Shown here piece after piece: positions 1 to 9,800 of a DNA stretch of 64,000 nt (position 1 is its first letter; the number at the start of each line of letters is the position of its first letter). This DNA comes from Colivivens sp963626085. Its GTDB lineage: Bacteria; Bacteroidota; Bacteroidia; Bacteroidales; Bacteroidaceae. Position numbers and translations under genes: made by a program. Below the pieces are notes generated by a model, which was given only the letters and a program-made list of their open reading frames with translations, was not told the DNA's origin and did not search any database. Location of the stretch: NCBI GenBank assembly GCA_963626085.1, contig CAVFVJ010000008.1:1-64000 (forward strand). The letters are read 5' to 3'.

Positions 1-92
1 GATTCCTTCTTTTGGTAGTAAAATCTCCTTACCATCGGGAGTTGCGGATTTGAGGATGACAAAATATATTTATCACATTAAGTCATAAGAGA

Positions 93-1931
93 TTAAATTG
101 GTTTGGTTACTTCCTTCAACCACTTCTTGTGCTCATCGTCCAGTCTCGGCTCGAGCCTTTCATAGACTGTCTGCTGATACTTATTGAACCAGTCGACCTC
201 CTCCTGCGTAAGCATCTCTTTGACGATAGGACTGGTGATAATCGGACATACAGTGAGATGTTCGAAGGTGTAGTACGGCCCGAAGGTGATGCCTTCTGCC
301 GTTCCTCCGTCGTACTGGCAGCATGTGGGGTCTACAGCCTTGCCGTTGTCGCCACTGAAGTCTGCGTTGACCACCAGCATGGTGTCCTCATGGCGCACTC
401 CATGACTACCCTCAATATAAATACCCGGCTCGTCAGTTATTATCATGCCAGGCAAAAGAGGTGTAGGTCGCCACTGCATACGGAACTGGTGGTAGTCGAT
501 GCTCTCGTGGACAGACATAAACTGTCCCACTCCGTGGCCTGTGCCGTGCAGGTAATTGATTCCATACCTCCACATGTCCATTCGTGCGAAGGCATCTATC
601 TGAGTACCGTTGGTTCCTCTCGGGAACACCGCACTACCCAGTTTTATCCATCCTTTAAGCACAAGAGTGTAGTCTCGACGCATCTCCCACGTGAGCGGTC
701 CGAGAGGAAGAGTACGGGTGATGTCGGTAGTACCGTCGAGGTACTGACCTCCAGAGTCTATGAGCAACAGTCCTTCCGGCTTAACAGGTATGTCCGTCTC
801 TGGACTCGGGTCATAGTGTACAATGGCACCGTGGTAGCCATATCCCATTATACTCTCGAAGCTGATGCCCTTACACAGTGGTTGCTCACGTCTGAACTCC
901 TCCAGTTTTGTAGCAAGCGACAGTTCTGTCTGCCCACCCTTCGGTACATTCTCCATCGTCCACTTCATCCACTTAACCATAGCCACGCCATCCTTCTCGT
1001 GCGCACTGCGGTATCCTTTTATCTCCGTGGCGTTTTTGAACATCAGCATATGGGGGATAGGCGATTCCCTGTCCACATGGTGTTTTATCGCAGTATAGGT
1101 ACGGTAATTGGTCTTGTCGGGCTGCGTCTCCACAGGTATGTCGCAGGCAGCCAAGTCGTTGAGGATAGCCTCATACGGTCGTATGCCTACCCCCTCCGCC
1201 TTCAGGTAAGCCTCAACACCATCAGTTACCTTCTCCTTATTAATATATAACGTAGCGTCCTTTGGTGTTATGACAAGGTAGCTAACGAACAGCGGAGTGT
1301 ACAGTATATCGTCTGCACGAAGGTTGAGCGTCCATGCAATATCCTCAAGGTAAGTGGCAAGCAAGGCATGATCGCCTATCTTCTCCCTGATACGGGCAAG
1401 TTTGCTGGTGGTACTCTCACCAGCATACTCCAATGGTTGGATAAAAAGCTTACTGTCTGGAATCCCAGGTCGGTCTGTCCATATCGTATCGTAAGGGTCT
1501 ACCGATGGGTCGAGTTGCAGTCCGTACTGTTCCAGTTCGTCCTTCAACTGGCGCACTGCCTCCACCGTGTTGACCCATCCGTCAACACCGACCTTATCAC
1601 CCGACTGGAGCACACTGCCCAACCACTCCGTGATACTTGGCGTTCCCTCTATCTTGTCCTTCATAAGCACATAGCCAGAACCGTCCAATTGCTCACGCGC
1701 CTGGATGAAATAACGCGAATCAGTCCACAATGCAGCCTTGTCTGTGGTAACTACAGACGTGCCCGCACTACCAGTGAAGCCCGAGATCCATCTGCGCGAC
1801 TTCCACCTCTCCGGTATATACTCTCCACAATGTGGGTCGGTACTTGGAGTGATAAACGCACTGACCCCTCTTTCCTTCATTACTTTGCGCAAATCGTAAA
1901 GCCTACCTTCAATTTCCTTCATATTATTCAT
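93..1931 (-). CDS. pepP: Xaa-Pro aminopeptidase (M24B)
   Basis: Cytosolic metallopeptidase that removes an N-terminal residue preceding proline. The 612 residues fit the long, three-domain form of aminopeptidase P: two creatinase-type N-terminal domains, then a pita-bread catalytic domain. The dinuclear-metal ligands are visible: Asp in LIDSGGQY (about 392), Asp in GTTDITRT (about 403), His in HGTGHGVG (462-466), Glu in TDEPGIY (about 499) and Glu in RHEDTML (about 513). The start chosen (MNNMKEIEGR) lies 23 bases below a perfect minus-strand promoter. It is divergent from malate dehydrogenase. The family call is firm; the peptide substrate is inferred from the family. Confidence 0.93.
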   Translation of the reverse strand: MNNMKEIEGRLYDLRKVMKERGVSAFITPSTDPHCGEYIPERWKSRRWISGFTGSAGTSVVTTDKAALWTDSRYFIQAREQLDGSGYVLMKDKIEGTPSITEWLGSVLQSGDKVGVDGWVNTVEAVRQLKDELEQYGLQLDPSVDPYDTIWTDRPGIPDSKLFIQPLEYAGESTTSKLARIREKIGDHALLATYLEDIAWTLNLRADDILYTPLFVSYLVITPKDATLYINKEKVTDGVEAYLKAEGVGIRPYEAILNDLAACDIPVETQPDKTNYRTYTAIKHHVDRESPIPHMLMFKNATEIKGYRSAHEKDGVAMVKWMKWTMENVPKGGQTELSLATKLEEFRREQPLCKGISFESIMGYGYHGAIVHYDPSPETDIPVKPEGLLLIDSGGQYLDGTTDITRTLPLGPLTWEMRRDYTLVLKGWIKLGSAVFPRGTNGTQIDAFARMDMWRYGINYLHGTGHGVGQFMSVHESIDYHQFRMQWRPTPLLPGMIITDEPGIYIEGSHGVRHEDTMLVVNADFSGDNGKAVDPTCCQYDGGTAEGITFGPYYTFEHLTVCPIITSPIVKEMLTQEEVDWFNKYQQTVYERLEPRLDDEHKKWLKEVTKPI

Positions 1932-1953
1932 GTTTGGGTTGTAATATTCACTG

Positions 1954-1984
1954 CAAATATATGATTATATTTTGTCCTGTCAAA
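1954..1984 (-). promoter_or_regulatory. Bacteroidetes-type promoter for pepP
   Basis: Read on the minus strand, TTTG (1984-1981) is followed by exactly 19 bases and TATATTTG (1961-1954). This matches the Bacteroidetes -33/-7 consensus perfectly. It interleaves with the plus-strand promoter of the next gene. Confidence 0.75.
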
Positions 1985-2001
1985 ATAAACTTTTATATTT
2001 G
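1971..2001 (+). promoter_or_regulatory. Bacteroidetes-type promoter for malate dehydrogenase
   Basis: TTTG (1971-1974), a 19-base spacer and TATATTTG (1994-2001) match the -33/-7 consensus perfectly. The start codon lies 42 bases downstream. Its -33 box sits inside the spacer of the opposing pepP promoter. Confidence 0.78.
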
Positions 2002-2043
2002 CAGTGAAAAAGACTCGATAGTAATTACTAAAAACATTGTATC

Positions 2044-3030
2044 ATGGCATTTTTAACAAACGAGAAACTATTAATTGTCGGAGCCGGAGGTATGATTGGT
2101 TCCAACATGGCTCAGACTGCGGCAATGCTCGGTCTGACTTCAAACATCTGTCTCTACGACATCTTTGAACCGGGTGTACACGGCGTTGCCGACGAAATGG
2201 CACACTGTGCGTTCCCGGGTGTCAACATCACATGGACAGTAGACCCGAAGACTGCGTTCACAGGTGCTAAATACATCATCTCCTCAGGCGGTGCCCCACG
2301 TAAGGAAGGCATGACACGTGAGGATCTTCTCAAGGGAAACTGCAAGATTGCAGCCGAGTTCGGTGACTTTATCAAGAAGTACTGCCCGGACGTGGAGCAC
2401 GTGGTAGTTATCTTCAACCCAGCTGACGTAACCGCACTCACAGCGCTCATCCACTCAGGACTGAAACCAAACCAACTCACTTCACTTGCAGCACTCGACT
2501 CAACACGTCTGCAGCAGCAGCTCGCCATGGAGTTCGGTGTACAGCAGGACAAGGTGACAGGCGCACACACATACGGTGGTCACGGAGAGCAGATGGCAGT
2601 GTTCGCCTCACAGGTAAAGGTGGACGGCAAGCCACTTGCTGACCTCCCGATGACAGCTGAGCGTTGGGCTGAGATCAAACACGCTACTATCCAGGGCGGT
2701 TCAAACATCATCAAGTTGCGCGGACGCTCATCATTCCAGAGTCCTGCTTACCAAGCTGTGAAGATGATTGAAGGTGCTATGGGCGGTGAGAAGTTCACAC
2801 TACCTGCAGGATGCTACGTGTCTGGCGGCAAGTACCAAAACGTGATGATGGCAATGCCAACCGTAATAGATAAGACTGGTGTCCACTACACCGACCCACA
2901 GGGTACGGCAGACGAGATGGCAGCTCTCGATGCTTCATACGCACATCTGCAGAAGATGCGTGACGAAATTATTGCTCTCGACATCATCCCAGCAGTGGCA
3001 GACTGGAAGTCTGAGAACCCAAATCTGTAA
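2044..3030 (+). CDS. mdh: Malate dehydrogenase (lactate/malate dehydrogenase family)
   Basis: NAD-dependent interconversion of malate and oxaloacetate. In Bacteroidales this is part of the reductive branch from PEP to fumarate and succinate. The N-terminal Rossmann motif is LLIVGAGGMIGSN. Substrate-binding arginines lie in RKEGMTRED and LDSTRLQ, and the catalytic histidine lies in GGHGEQM. The 328-residue length is normal. The gene is led by a perfect promoter and followed by a strong hairpin, so it is probably monocistronic. pckA at the far end of the window supplies the upstream step of the same carbon route. Confidence 0.9.
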   Translation: MAFLTNEKLLIVGAGGMIGSNMAQTAAMLGLTSNICLYDIFEPGVHGVADEMAHCAFPGVNITWTVDPKTAFTGAKYIISSGGAPRKEGMTREDLLKGNCKIAAEFGDFIKKYCPDVEHVVVIFNPADVTALTALIHSGLKPNQLTSLAALDSTRLQQQLAMEFGVQQDKVTGAHTYGGHGEQMAVFASQVKVDGKPLADLPMTAERWAEIKHATIQGGSNIIKLRGRSSFQSPAYQAVKMIEGAMGGEKFTLPAGCYVSGGKYQNVMMAMPTVIDKTGVHYTDPQGTADEMAALDASYAHLQKMRDEIIALDIIPAVADWKSENPNL

Positions 3031-3056
3031 ACATGTTATCATTCATATAACACGTA

Positions 3057-3088
3057 AAAGGTACGGTACACTGAAGCACCGTACCTTT
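3057..3088 (+). terminator. Hairpin after mdh
   Basis: An 11-base perfect stem (AAAGGTACGGT at 3057-3067, ACCGTACCTTT at 3078-3088) with a 10-base loop lies 27 bases after the mdh stop. No long T run follows, so it may only partly terminate or may act as an RNA 3'-end stabiliser. Confidence 0.6.
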
Positions 3089-3129
3089 ATCGTCACAATC
3101 CACAATATATATATAGACACAAGAAAAAC

Positions 3130-4188
3130 ATGAGAGTAGCGATTGTAGGCGCAAGTGGCGCCGTAGGACAGGAATTCCTGAGGGTTCTCGCAGAGAGGAA
3201 CTTCCCTGTCGACGACCTCGTGCTGTTCGGCTCAACACGAAGTGCCGGACGCAAATACACATTCAAGGGAAAAGAATACGAAGTGAAACTCCTGCAACAC
3301 GGAGACGACTTCAAGGATATCGATGTAGCGTTCACTTCTGCAGGAGCTGGCACATCTAAGGAATTTGCAGCTGACATAACCAAGTATGGGGCTGTGATGA
3401 TAGACAACTCCAGCGCATTCCGCATGGACAAAGACGTACCACTGGTCGTCCCCGAGTGTAATGCAGAGGATGCACTGAACCGTCCGCGCGGCATCATTGC
3501 CAACCCCAACTGTACCACCATCATGATGGTCGTGGTGCTCCAGCCCATCGAACAACTGTCACACATCAAGCGCATACACGTGGCATCCTACCAGAGTGCA
3601 AGTGGCGCAGGTGCTGCAGCGATGAACGAGCTACAGGAACAGTACAAGGCTTTGGCAGAGTCCAAAGATCCAGTTGTCAGCAAGTTTGCCTACCAGTTAG
3701 CATACAACGTCATCCCACAGATTGATGTGTTCCAGGACAACGGATACACCAAGGAAGAGATGAAGATGTTCAACGAGACGAAGAAAATCATGCATACCGA
3801 TGCCAACTGCTCTGCCACATGCGTGCGCATCTCATCTCTCCGTGCCCACAGCGAGGCTGTATGGGTAGAGACAGAGAAGCCGATAGCAGTGGAAGAAGCG
3901 CAGAAAGCAATAGCTGCAGCCGATGGTGTTATTCTCATCGACAACCCAGCGCTGGTGGGAGCCAAAGCCAACCCCAACGCTACTAAGGAAACGATGGAAG
4001 GGCTACCGTACCCAATGCCACTCTACACGGCAGGCAAGGACTGCGTCTATGTGGGTCGTGTGAGGAAAGACCTTGCCAACGACCATGGACTGACCTTCTG
4101 GCTCTCAGGCGATCAGATAAAGAAGGGTGCCGCCCTCAATGCTGTACAGATAGCCGAATACTTGATTAAGGTTGGCAATATCAAGTAA
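3130..4188 (+). CDS. asd: Aspartate-semialdehyde dehydrogenase
   Basis: Reduces aspartyl phosphate to aspartate semialdehyde with NADPH, the branch point for lysine/diaminopimelate, threonine and methionine. The NADP-binding start is VAIVGASGAVGQEFL. The catalytic cysteine is Cys128 in NPNCTTIM and the catalytic histidine is His240 in RAHSEAV. SYQSASGAGAAAM is the usual segment after the active site. The 352-residue length is slightly longer than many homologues. It lies between two hairpins and so is probably transcribed alone. dapB, a later enzyme of the same pathway, is 11 kb downstream. Confidence 0.95.
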   Translation: MRVAIVGASGAVGQEFLRVLAERNFPVDDLVLFGSTRSAGRKYTFKGKEYEVKLLQHGDDFKDIDVAFTSAGAGTSKEFAADITKYGAVMIDNSSAFRMDKDVPLVVPECNAEDALNRPRGIIANPNCTTIMMVVVLQPIEQLSHIKRIHVASYQSASGAGAAAMNELQEQYKALAESKDPVVSKFAYQLAYNVIPQIDVFQDNGYTKEEMKMFNETKKIMHTDANCSATCVRISSLRAHSEAVWVETEKPIAVEEAQKAIAAADGVILIDNPALVGAKANPNATKETMEGLPYPMPLYTAGKDCVYVGRVRKDLANDHGLTFWLSGDQIKKGAALNAVQIAEYLIKVGNIK

Positions 4189-4206
4189 ACGTTAACTTGA
4201 ACACAT

Positions 4207-4248
4207 AAAAACATCCGCAGTGACCCATACAGGCACTACGGATGTTTT
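4207..4248. terminator. Bidirectional terminator between asd and the cytidylyltransferase
   Basis: A 15-base stem with one mismatch (arms AAAACATCCGCAGTG and CACTACGGATGTTTT) has an 11-base loop. It begins and ends in A and T runs, so it can serve both of the converging genes. Confidence 0.72.
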
Positions 4249-4272
4249 ATTTATAGCCGCCAGACGACAGCG

Positions 4273-4677
4273 TCACATACTGGCAATGATTTCTTTTAGT
4301 TCAGACGACGATATTCCCTCAGTACGAGGAAGCACCACGACCTTTCTACCCACATCCCGGCAATAGTCGAACGCTGCCTGAAACCCCTCATGGGTCTGGT
4401 CGGGTCCAGCCACAAAGACATCGAAGTCCACTTGCCTCACTATGTCCTTCACATTCCTGTAGACCACCACCTCGTCAACATACCGTATGGCACGCACCAT
4501 GTAGCAACGCTGCTCCGTATCGTACACAAGTTTGCTTCCAGGTTTGAACTTAACCACCTCTTCGGAGTCCTGCACTGCCACAGTCAGGCTGTCACCCAAT
4601 GCCCTCGCCTTACGGAACAGTTCAACGTGTCCTATGTGTAAAAGGTCATACACACCTACCGTGAATATTTTCTTCAT
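4273..4677 (-). CDS. TagD-like nucleotidyltransferase (glycerol-3-phosphate cytidylyltransferase family)
   Basis: Small cytoplasmic enzyme of the family that activates a phosphorylated alcohol (glycerol-3-phosphate, ethanolamine phosphate or similar) as its CDP derivative. The 134 residues match TagD length. The HxGH motif is H14-I-G-H17 and the C-terminal RTxGIS motif is R118-TEGISS. A longer in-frame extension exists, but it would overlap the end of the upstream LicD gene; starting at MKKIFTVGVYD leaves a 16-base gap. It is the third gene of the glycosyltransferase-LicD-cytidylyltransferase set, so the activated group is probably donated by LicD. The exact substrate cannot be read from sequence. 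Confidence 0.8.
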   Translation of the reverse strand: MKKIFTVGVYDLLHIGHVELFRKARALGDSLTVAVQDSEEVVKFKPGSKLVYDTEQRCYMVRAIRYVDEVVVYRNVKDIVRQVDFDVFVAGPDQTHEGFQAAFDYCRDVGRKVVVLPRTEGISSSELKEIIASM

Positions 4678-4693
4678 ATACCGTGAATCGATT

Positions 4694-5542
4694 TTAAATT
4701 TCCAACGTACCACGTTTGACCTTGTCCTCATCAAACTCCCGATAAGGCAGGTTCAAGTCCATGAAATAGAAGTTATGTTGATGAATCTTACCTATAGGAG
4801 GTGGAGTCATATAGTCACCGAACAACTGTGTGAGATAAGCGTCATTGTCTTTCATTCCCCATACGGTCCTGTTCTCGAACTGAATTGGAGTCGGATCGCC
4901 CAGCACCGTTATTCTGTTCACCATACTCCCGAGTCCGTCGTTATGGTTCACTGCTGCCAACCTATGGTTTTTGAAGTCATACTTCATCATATGCCGTTTT
5001 ATCTTATTCTGAAGTCCAGGCAACGTGTAGAGTTTTCTCGTCACAAGAGGAATCCAACTCGACATCCCATGTCCATGTCTATATGGATCTCTAAACAAGA
5101 AGTAGAGTGCTTTCCTCAGATAATCATACTTCATTTGGTAAAGATGCTGTATCAGTCTGCCTTCAGGCGCACCATCAATGGGGAACACGTCCACGTATAT
5201 GCCACCGAGGTAATATAGGTGAACTCGCTCTATTAGTGTAGTTCCTGCATCTTGTATCTTCCCGAAATGGAGTGGATAACGGCAGTCATTCTCAAAGCAG
5301 ACAAACTCATACGGTTCGGGCAACCACTCCTTACTGTGCGCTATCAGAGCCTCATAGTCGTCGCGCGGCATCCCTATGTCCATATCATCGTCCCACGGAA
5401 TGAATCCACCATGGCGCACAGCACCGAGCAACGAGCCGTCAAGCAGGTAATACCTCAAGCCGTGCTTCACACACATGTCATGAATCACCTGAAGGATATC
5501 GAGCAACCTTAGTTGCAGTTGTCTTATATCATAATTTGCCAT
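4694..5542 (-). CDS. LicD-family phosphotransferase
   Basis: LicD proteins transfer a phosphorylated alcohol, classically phosphocholine, from a CDP donor to a glycan. The N-terminal nucleotidyltransferase-like core is clear: D35-GSLLG and W50-DDDMD55, with D35, D51-D53 and D55 as likely metal or catalytic acids. The protein has 282 residues and no signal peptide, so it probably acts on the cytoplasmic face. It lies 13 bases after the glycosyltransferase and 16 bases before the cytidylyltransferase. I infer joint addition of a phospho-alcohol group to a surface polysaccharide or glycolipid. The transferred group is unknown. Confidence 0.87.
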   Translation of the reverse strand: MANYDIRQLQLRLLDILQVIHDMCVKHGLRYYLLDGSLLGAVRHGGFIPWDDDMDIGMPRDDYEALIAHSKEWLPEPYEFVCFENDCRYPLHFGKIQDAGTTLIERVHLYYLGGIYVDVFPIDGAPEGRLIQHLYQMKYDYLRKALYFLFRDPYRHGHGMSSWIPLVTRKLYTLPGLQNKIKRHMMKYDFKNHRLAAVNHNDGLGSMVNRITVLGDPTPIQFENRTVWGMKDNDAYLTQLFGDYMTPPPIGKIHQHNFYFMDLNLPYREFDEDKVKRGTLEI

Positions 5543-5555
5543 CCGTCCAATCCTA

Positions 5556-6674
5556 TTATTCCCCTAAAGTGGTTTTATATATCTCCATCAGTCTACGAGC
5601 CAGAACCGTGGGATGAAACGTTTCCATCGCATAACGGTGACCAGACTCAATCATTCTCGTCCGCAAGTCCGCGTCCGTAAGTACCGTAGCCATACTGTCC
5701 GCCAATGCATTGATGTCATCGGGGGCGACCTTGATAGATGCAGGACCGCCTGCCTCAGGCAAACTGCTAACATTACTTGTGACCACTGGGCAGTCACACA
5801 ACAATGCTTCGACAACAGGCAAACCGAACCCCTCGTAGAACGACGGGTAAACAAAAAGCCTGGCACCACGATAGAGTCGTCGCAATTCACGGTTATCTAT
5901 TATCCGTTTCCACACGAACAGACGTTCCATGCCGTGTTCTGCGATGTACTGTTCCACCTGCCGTTTATATCTGCCGCCATTACCAACCACCACTAGCGGC
6001 ATCTGTATATCGCGCGGCAATAGTTCCATAGCCTTCACTATACCCAGCAAGTTCTTCCGTGAGTTGACAGAACCGACGTACAACATGTAAGGGCGGTCAG
6101 TCGCTGGCGTACCGTCAGCATCATCCTCACGGCTGTAGTATATAGGGCTGACTGGTTGATAGAGTACACTGATTCTCTCCTCCGGCACACCGTAGAAACG
6201 TATTATATCACGTTTGGTACACTCGCTGATAGCTATTATACGGTCTGCATGTTTACAGGCGTAACTCCATTTTCTGTCATATATAACTCTGTCCGCCCAA
6301 TGGTACATGTCGGGAAAGGTCTTAAACGCGACATCGTGTATAGTTACAACCGATGCGATGTCCGTCTTGGACAAGCCCAGCGGCAGTTCATTGCTCAGTC
6401 CGTGGAACAGTTCTATGCCGTCCCTTTTTAGGTTTCCGACTATCCCCCACGTGCGCCATAAGCCGCCGCTAAGCACTCCATTGGGTACGACTGTATGGCA
6501 ATGAGGTTTATTGCAATAGGGACGGGTGACCGCATTGTCCGTCACCTTGGTGGTATAGAGCCAATAATCCTCATTCGGGAATGTAGCCGTCAATATGTCT
6601 ATTGTTGTACGGCTGTGATTCCCGAGGCCCGTGAAATTATTATATAGTCTCTTAGCGTCGAACCCTATCCTCAT
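5556..6674 (-). CDS. Glycosyltransferase family 4
   Basis: GT-B fold, retaining glycosyltransferase of 372 residues. The C-terminal donor-binding signature is EGFGLPVVEALLCDCP with the E-x7-E pair. The N-terminal part begins MRIGFDAKRLYNN, as in many mannosyl- and related transferases. A longer frame starts at 6746, but a -7 box at 6744-6751 puts that codon inside the promoter, so 6674 is preferred. It is the first gene of a three-gene minus-strand operon with LicD and the cytidylyltransferase. The likely role is assembling the surface glycan that those two decorate. The sugar donor is not identifiable. Confidence 0.88.
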   Translation of the reverse strand: MRIGFDAKRLYNNFTGLGNHSRTTIDILTATFPNEDYWLYTTKVTDNAVTRPYCNKPHCHTVVPNGVLSGGLWRTWGIVGNLKRDGIELFHGLSNELPLGLSKTDIASVVTIHDVAFKTFPDMYHWADRVIYDRKWSYACKHADRIIAISECTKRDIIRFYGVPEERISVLYQPVSPIYYSREDDADGTPATDRPYMLYVGSVNSRKNLLGIVKAMELLPRDIQMPLVVVGNGGRYKRQVEQYIAEHGMERLFVWKRIIDNRELRRLYRGARLFVYPSFYEGFGLPVVEALLCDCPVVTSNVSSLPEAGGPASIKVAPDDINALADSMATVLTDADLRTRMIESGHRYAMETFHPTVLARRLMEIYKTTLGE

Positions 6675-6743
6675 AACACTTCTATATCCGCACACTGCCA
6701 TGTTCTGTTGTGCGCAGCACACTGCACATGCATAATCATTAGG

Positions 6744-6775
6744 CAAAGGTAGTGGATTAAACTGAATTATACAAA
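6744..6775 (-). promoter_or_regulatory. Promoter of the glycosyltransferase-LicD-cytidylyltransferase operon
   Basis: On the minus strand TTTG (6775-6772), 20 bases, then TACCTTTG (6751-6744). It predicts a transcript beginning near 6737 and so supports the downstream start of the glycosyltransferase. Confidence 0.65.
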
Positions 6776-6790
6776 AAGGAGCGTGTAAAG

Positions 6791-6821
6791 TTTGGTATTC
6801 GCCCGATAATTGCTACCTTCG
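6791..6821 (+). promoter_or_regulatory. Promoter of the first hybrid two-component regulator
   Basis: TTTG (6791-6794), exactly 19 bases, then TACCTTCG (6814-6821), one base off the TAnnTTTG consensus. It lies 25 bases before the start codon and is back-to-back with the glycosyltransferase operon promoter. Confidence 0.62.
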
Positions 6822-6846
6822 TCTTTCAAAATTCAAGAGGACTAAT

Positions 6847-9800
6847 ATGAAACGGACACTGATTACACTAGTTTCCATTATTTATTCAATTGTCAGCTTC
6901 GCCCAATTCGACCATATTGAGATTGAACCACTGAGCCGTAACGTACAGACTGCAATAGACGAGGTAACACTGGTGTTCCAGGACTCTGAAGGATACATTT
7001 GGTACGGAACGAGCGACGGACTATGCAGAGACGACGGATATGACATACATATATTCAAGAAGGACATATCTGACCCTAACTCCGTAGACATCGATGCTGT
7101 ATATAGCATTGCAGAAGACAAGGCTAATCATCTTTGGGTTGGCACAGCCAATGGATTGCTAAGGGTTAACAAGACAACGTTCCAAATCAAGCGTGTGGAT
7201 ATTGATGGGCTGACCAAAACTGTTATTAACCATATGCTCGCCAGTGCGGACGGTACAATCTGGGCTATGGGGCGACAGGATTTGTTTCATATAAGTCCCA
7301 ATGGTAAGGTAATAAAGAAATACGATATGCCAGAGGGCATATCATGTCTCTATGAGGACAGCAGGCAACGGCTTTACGTATCGAGGAACTACCAAGGACT
7401 TATGATGAAACAGGCTGGGAGTAACGAGTTTCATAACATAGCCCCTTACTTTCGAGTAACGGTCATGCTGGAAGACACCACACACAATTGCTACTGGATG
7501 TTCGACCGCTACAAAGGGTTCTTCAAGTACACGGAAAACGAAGACGGCAAACCAGGGAAGCTGGAACAGCAGACACAGCTGGACTATACCCCGAATGACT
7601 TTTACACACATATAGTGCAAGACGACAATTACCATTATATTTGGGCATTGTCATACTACAAGGGACTGCAAGTGTTCAAGATGAACGATGGTGGACGGCT
7701 TGAAGAGTTATCGACAGCATCGTTTGCGCCACAGACCAACCATATATTATACACTATCATGAAGTCGCGCAACGGCCACTTGTGGGTCACTGGCTTCGAC
7801 ACCAACAGTTTCATCATCAACCTTAACAAGCATAACATTGTCTATGACCATCTAGACATGTTGAAGGAGAAGACACAGTTCTCCCCTGCCATCATATCCA
7901 TGTACCACGATGCCGGTGGCATATTTTGGGTTCAGCAAAAGCGCAACGACATGTATCTGTACAATCAGGAGACAGGTGAATACGTGTCCGCCTCACAGAT
8001 CTCTGAGGGGAAGCAACTGCCACTGTATGCAGCAAGTTGTCTCGCGCCATCACACAGAAGCAACCACGCATGGACAATCATTAATGGTGGCAACATTATA
8101 CACCTATTGAAAAGAACTGGTATGCAGGTAAATGCGGCAAGGACTATTGACATGAACGATTCAGAGCAAAATGCAGGAACAGCCATCTGTCTCTACGAAG
8201 ACACACAATACAACCTGTGGATTGGGACGAGCAAAGGAGTGTGCGTGTACCGGGACAAGACACAGCACCTCGAAGTAGTATCGACATCCATAGGACAAGT
8301 GTCAGACTTCACCGAAACTCCAGACGGCAACATATGGTGTACAGTCCGTGACAAGGGACTGGCCCGCATTGACCGCAAGGGCGTGGTCACATTGCATCCG
8401 AAACGGCTTGACCTGCTGACGGTAACTGCCACATCCGACGGGCTGCTGTGGGTCGGAGCACGAGAAGGACGACTCTATCAGTTTGACCCCAGCAAGCCGA
8501 AAGGTCAACAGATTGAAGACTACACGGAGAGGTGTGGTATCACCACCGACAAGGTGGACAAGGTGATGGCAGACTGTTTTGACCACCTATGGATAATCAC
8601 CAGTCACAGGATTAAAGAGTTCAATCCCAACAATGGGGCGTTCAGACTCATATCCACCCACGACAACTCCTGTCAGATGCTCCGTTTTGTACCCCAGTCG
8701 GCATTCATCGACCCGACAGACAACCATGTATATATCGGAGGCATCCCTGGGTTTGTAACCCTAACCCCCTCACAGGCAATGGAAAACCAGTCATACAAGG
8801 TACAGGCACGCATTACGGACATGTGGACCAACGGCAAGCCCATCTGGTTCGAGCACGCACGCCACTCCCAGTTCGGTCAAATCACGTTGAAACACAGCGA
8901 CCACAATATAAGCATCCACTTCTCGTCACTGGACTTCGAAGCCATACACAACATACGCTATGCCTATAAGATGGAAGGGGTGGACGACACGTGGACAGTG
9001 GTCATGGATGGGGACAATAAAGCCACATACAACCGTCTGCCAAAGGGCAAGCATGTGTTCAAGGTCAGATCAACAGATGCCAACGGACTATGGAGCGATG
9101 ACATCACTGAGCTGACCATCATACGCACCCCGGCATGGTATGAGTCCGACCTAGCATATTTCATCTACGTTCTATTAGCATTACTCACCATATGCGTGCT
9201 ATTCTTGACCTACAAGCAGCGTTTGGACAAGAAGAACCGACAAATGCTTCAGGAGAATATCACACAGGCGAAAATGGTGTATTTTACCAGCATATCACAT
9301 GAACTGCTCACTCCGCTCACCATCATCAAATGCCTACTGGAGGAACTCAAGCCTGTCAATGAAGACAATACACACAAACTAGAACTGATAAAGTCCAATG
9401 TGACAAGGCTGCGCCGACTGCTCCAACAAGTGCTCGACTTCCGTAAGGTAGAGAGCAAGAACATGAAACTGTACGTGGAGAGAGGAAATATCACCCGATT
9501 CCTGCAAGCCATCTGCAAGGAGAGTTTCGAACCGCTCGCACGGAATAAGGACATACAGTTCCTCACAATGTTCAACGTATCGGACATAATCGGCTACTTC
9601 GACCGTGATAAATTGGAGAAGATCCTGTTCAATCTCATGTCCAACGCATTCAAGTACACCCCCAACGGCAGGTCTGTAACCCTCAGTGCGAAACTCAATC
9701 CCGACGGCATCCTGTGGCTGAGCGTCAAGGACGAAGGAGTGGGAATCGAACAGAGGGAACAGAAGTTCATCTTCAACCGCTTCTATTCATCGAAGAAAAA

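Noticed and set aside
1..60. Minus-strand gene running off the left edge (reads MVRRFYYQKKE from 35)
   Set aside because: Only about 11 codons are visible, with a second frame equally protein-like; too little to call a gene.
129..1250. Long antisense open frame inside the aminopeptidase gene
   Set aside because: No family resemblance or promoter; a shadow of the strongly supported opposite-strand gene.
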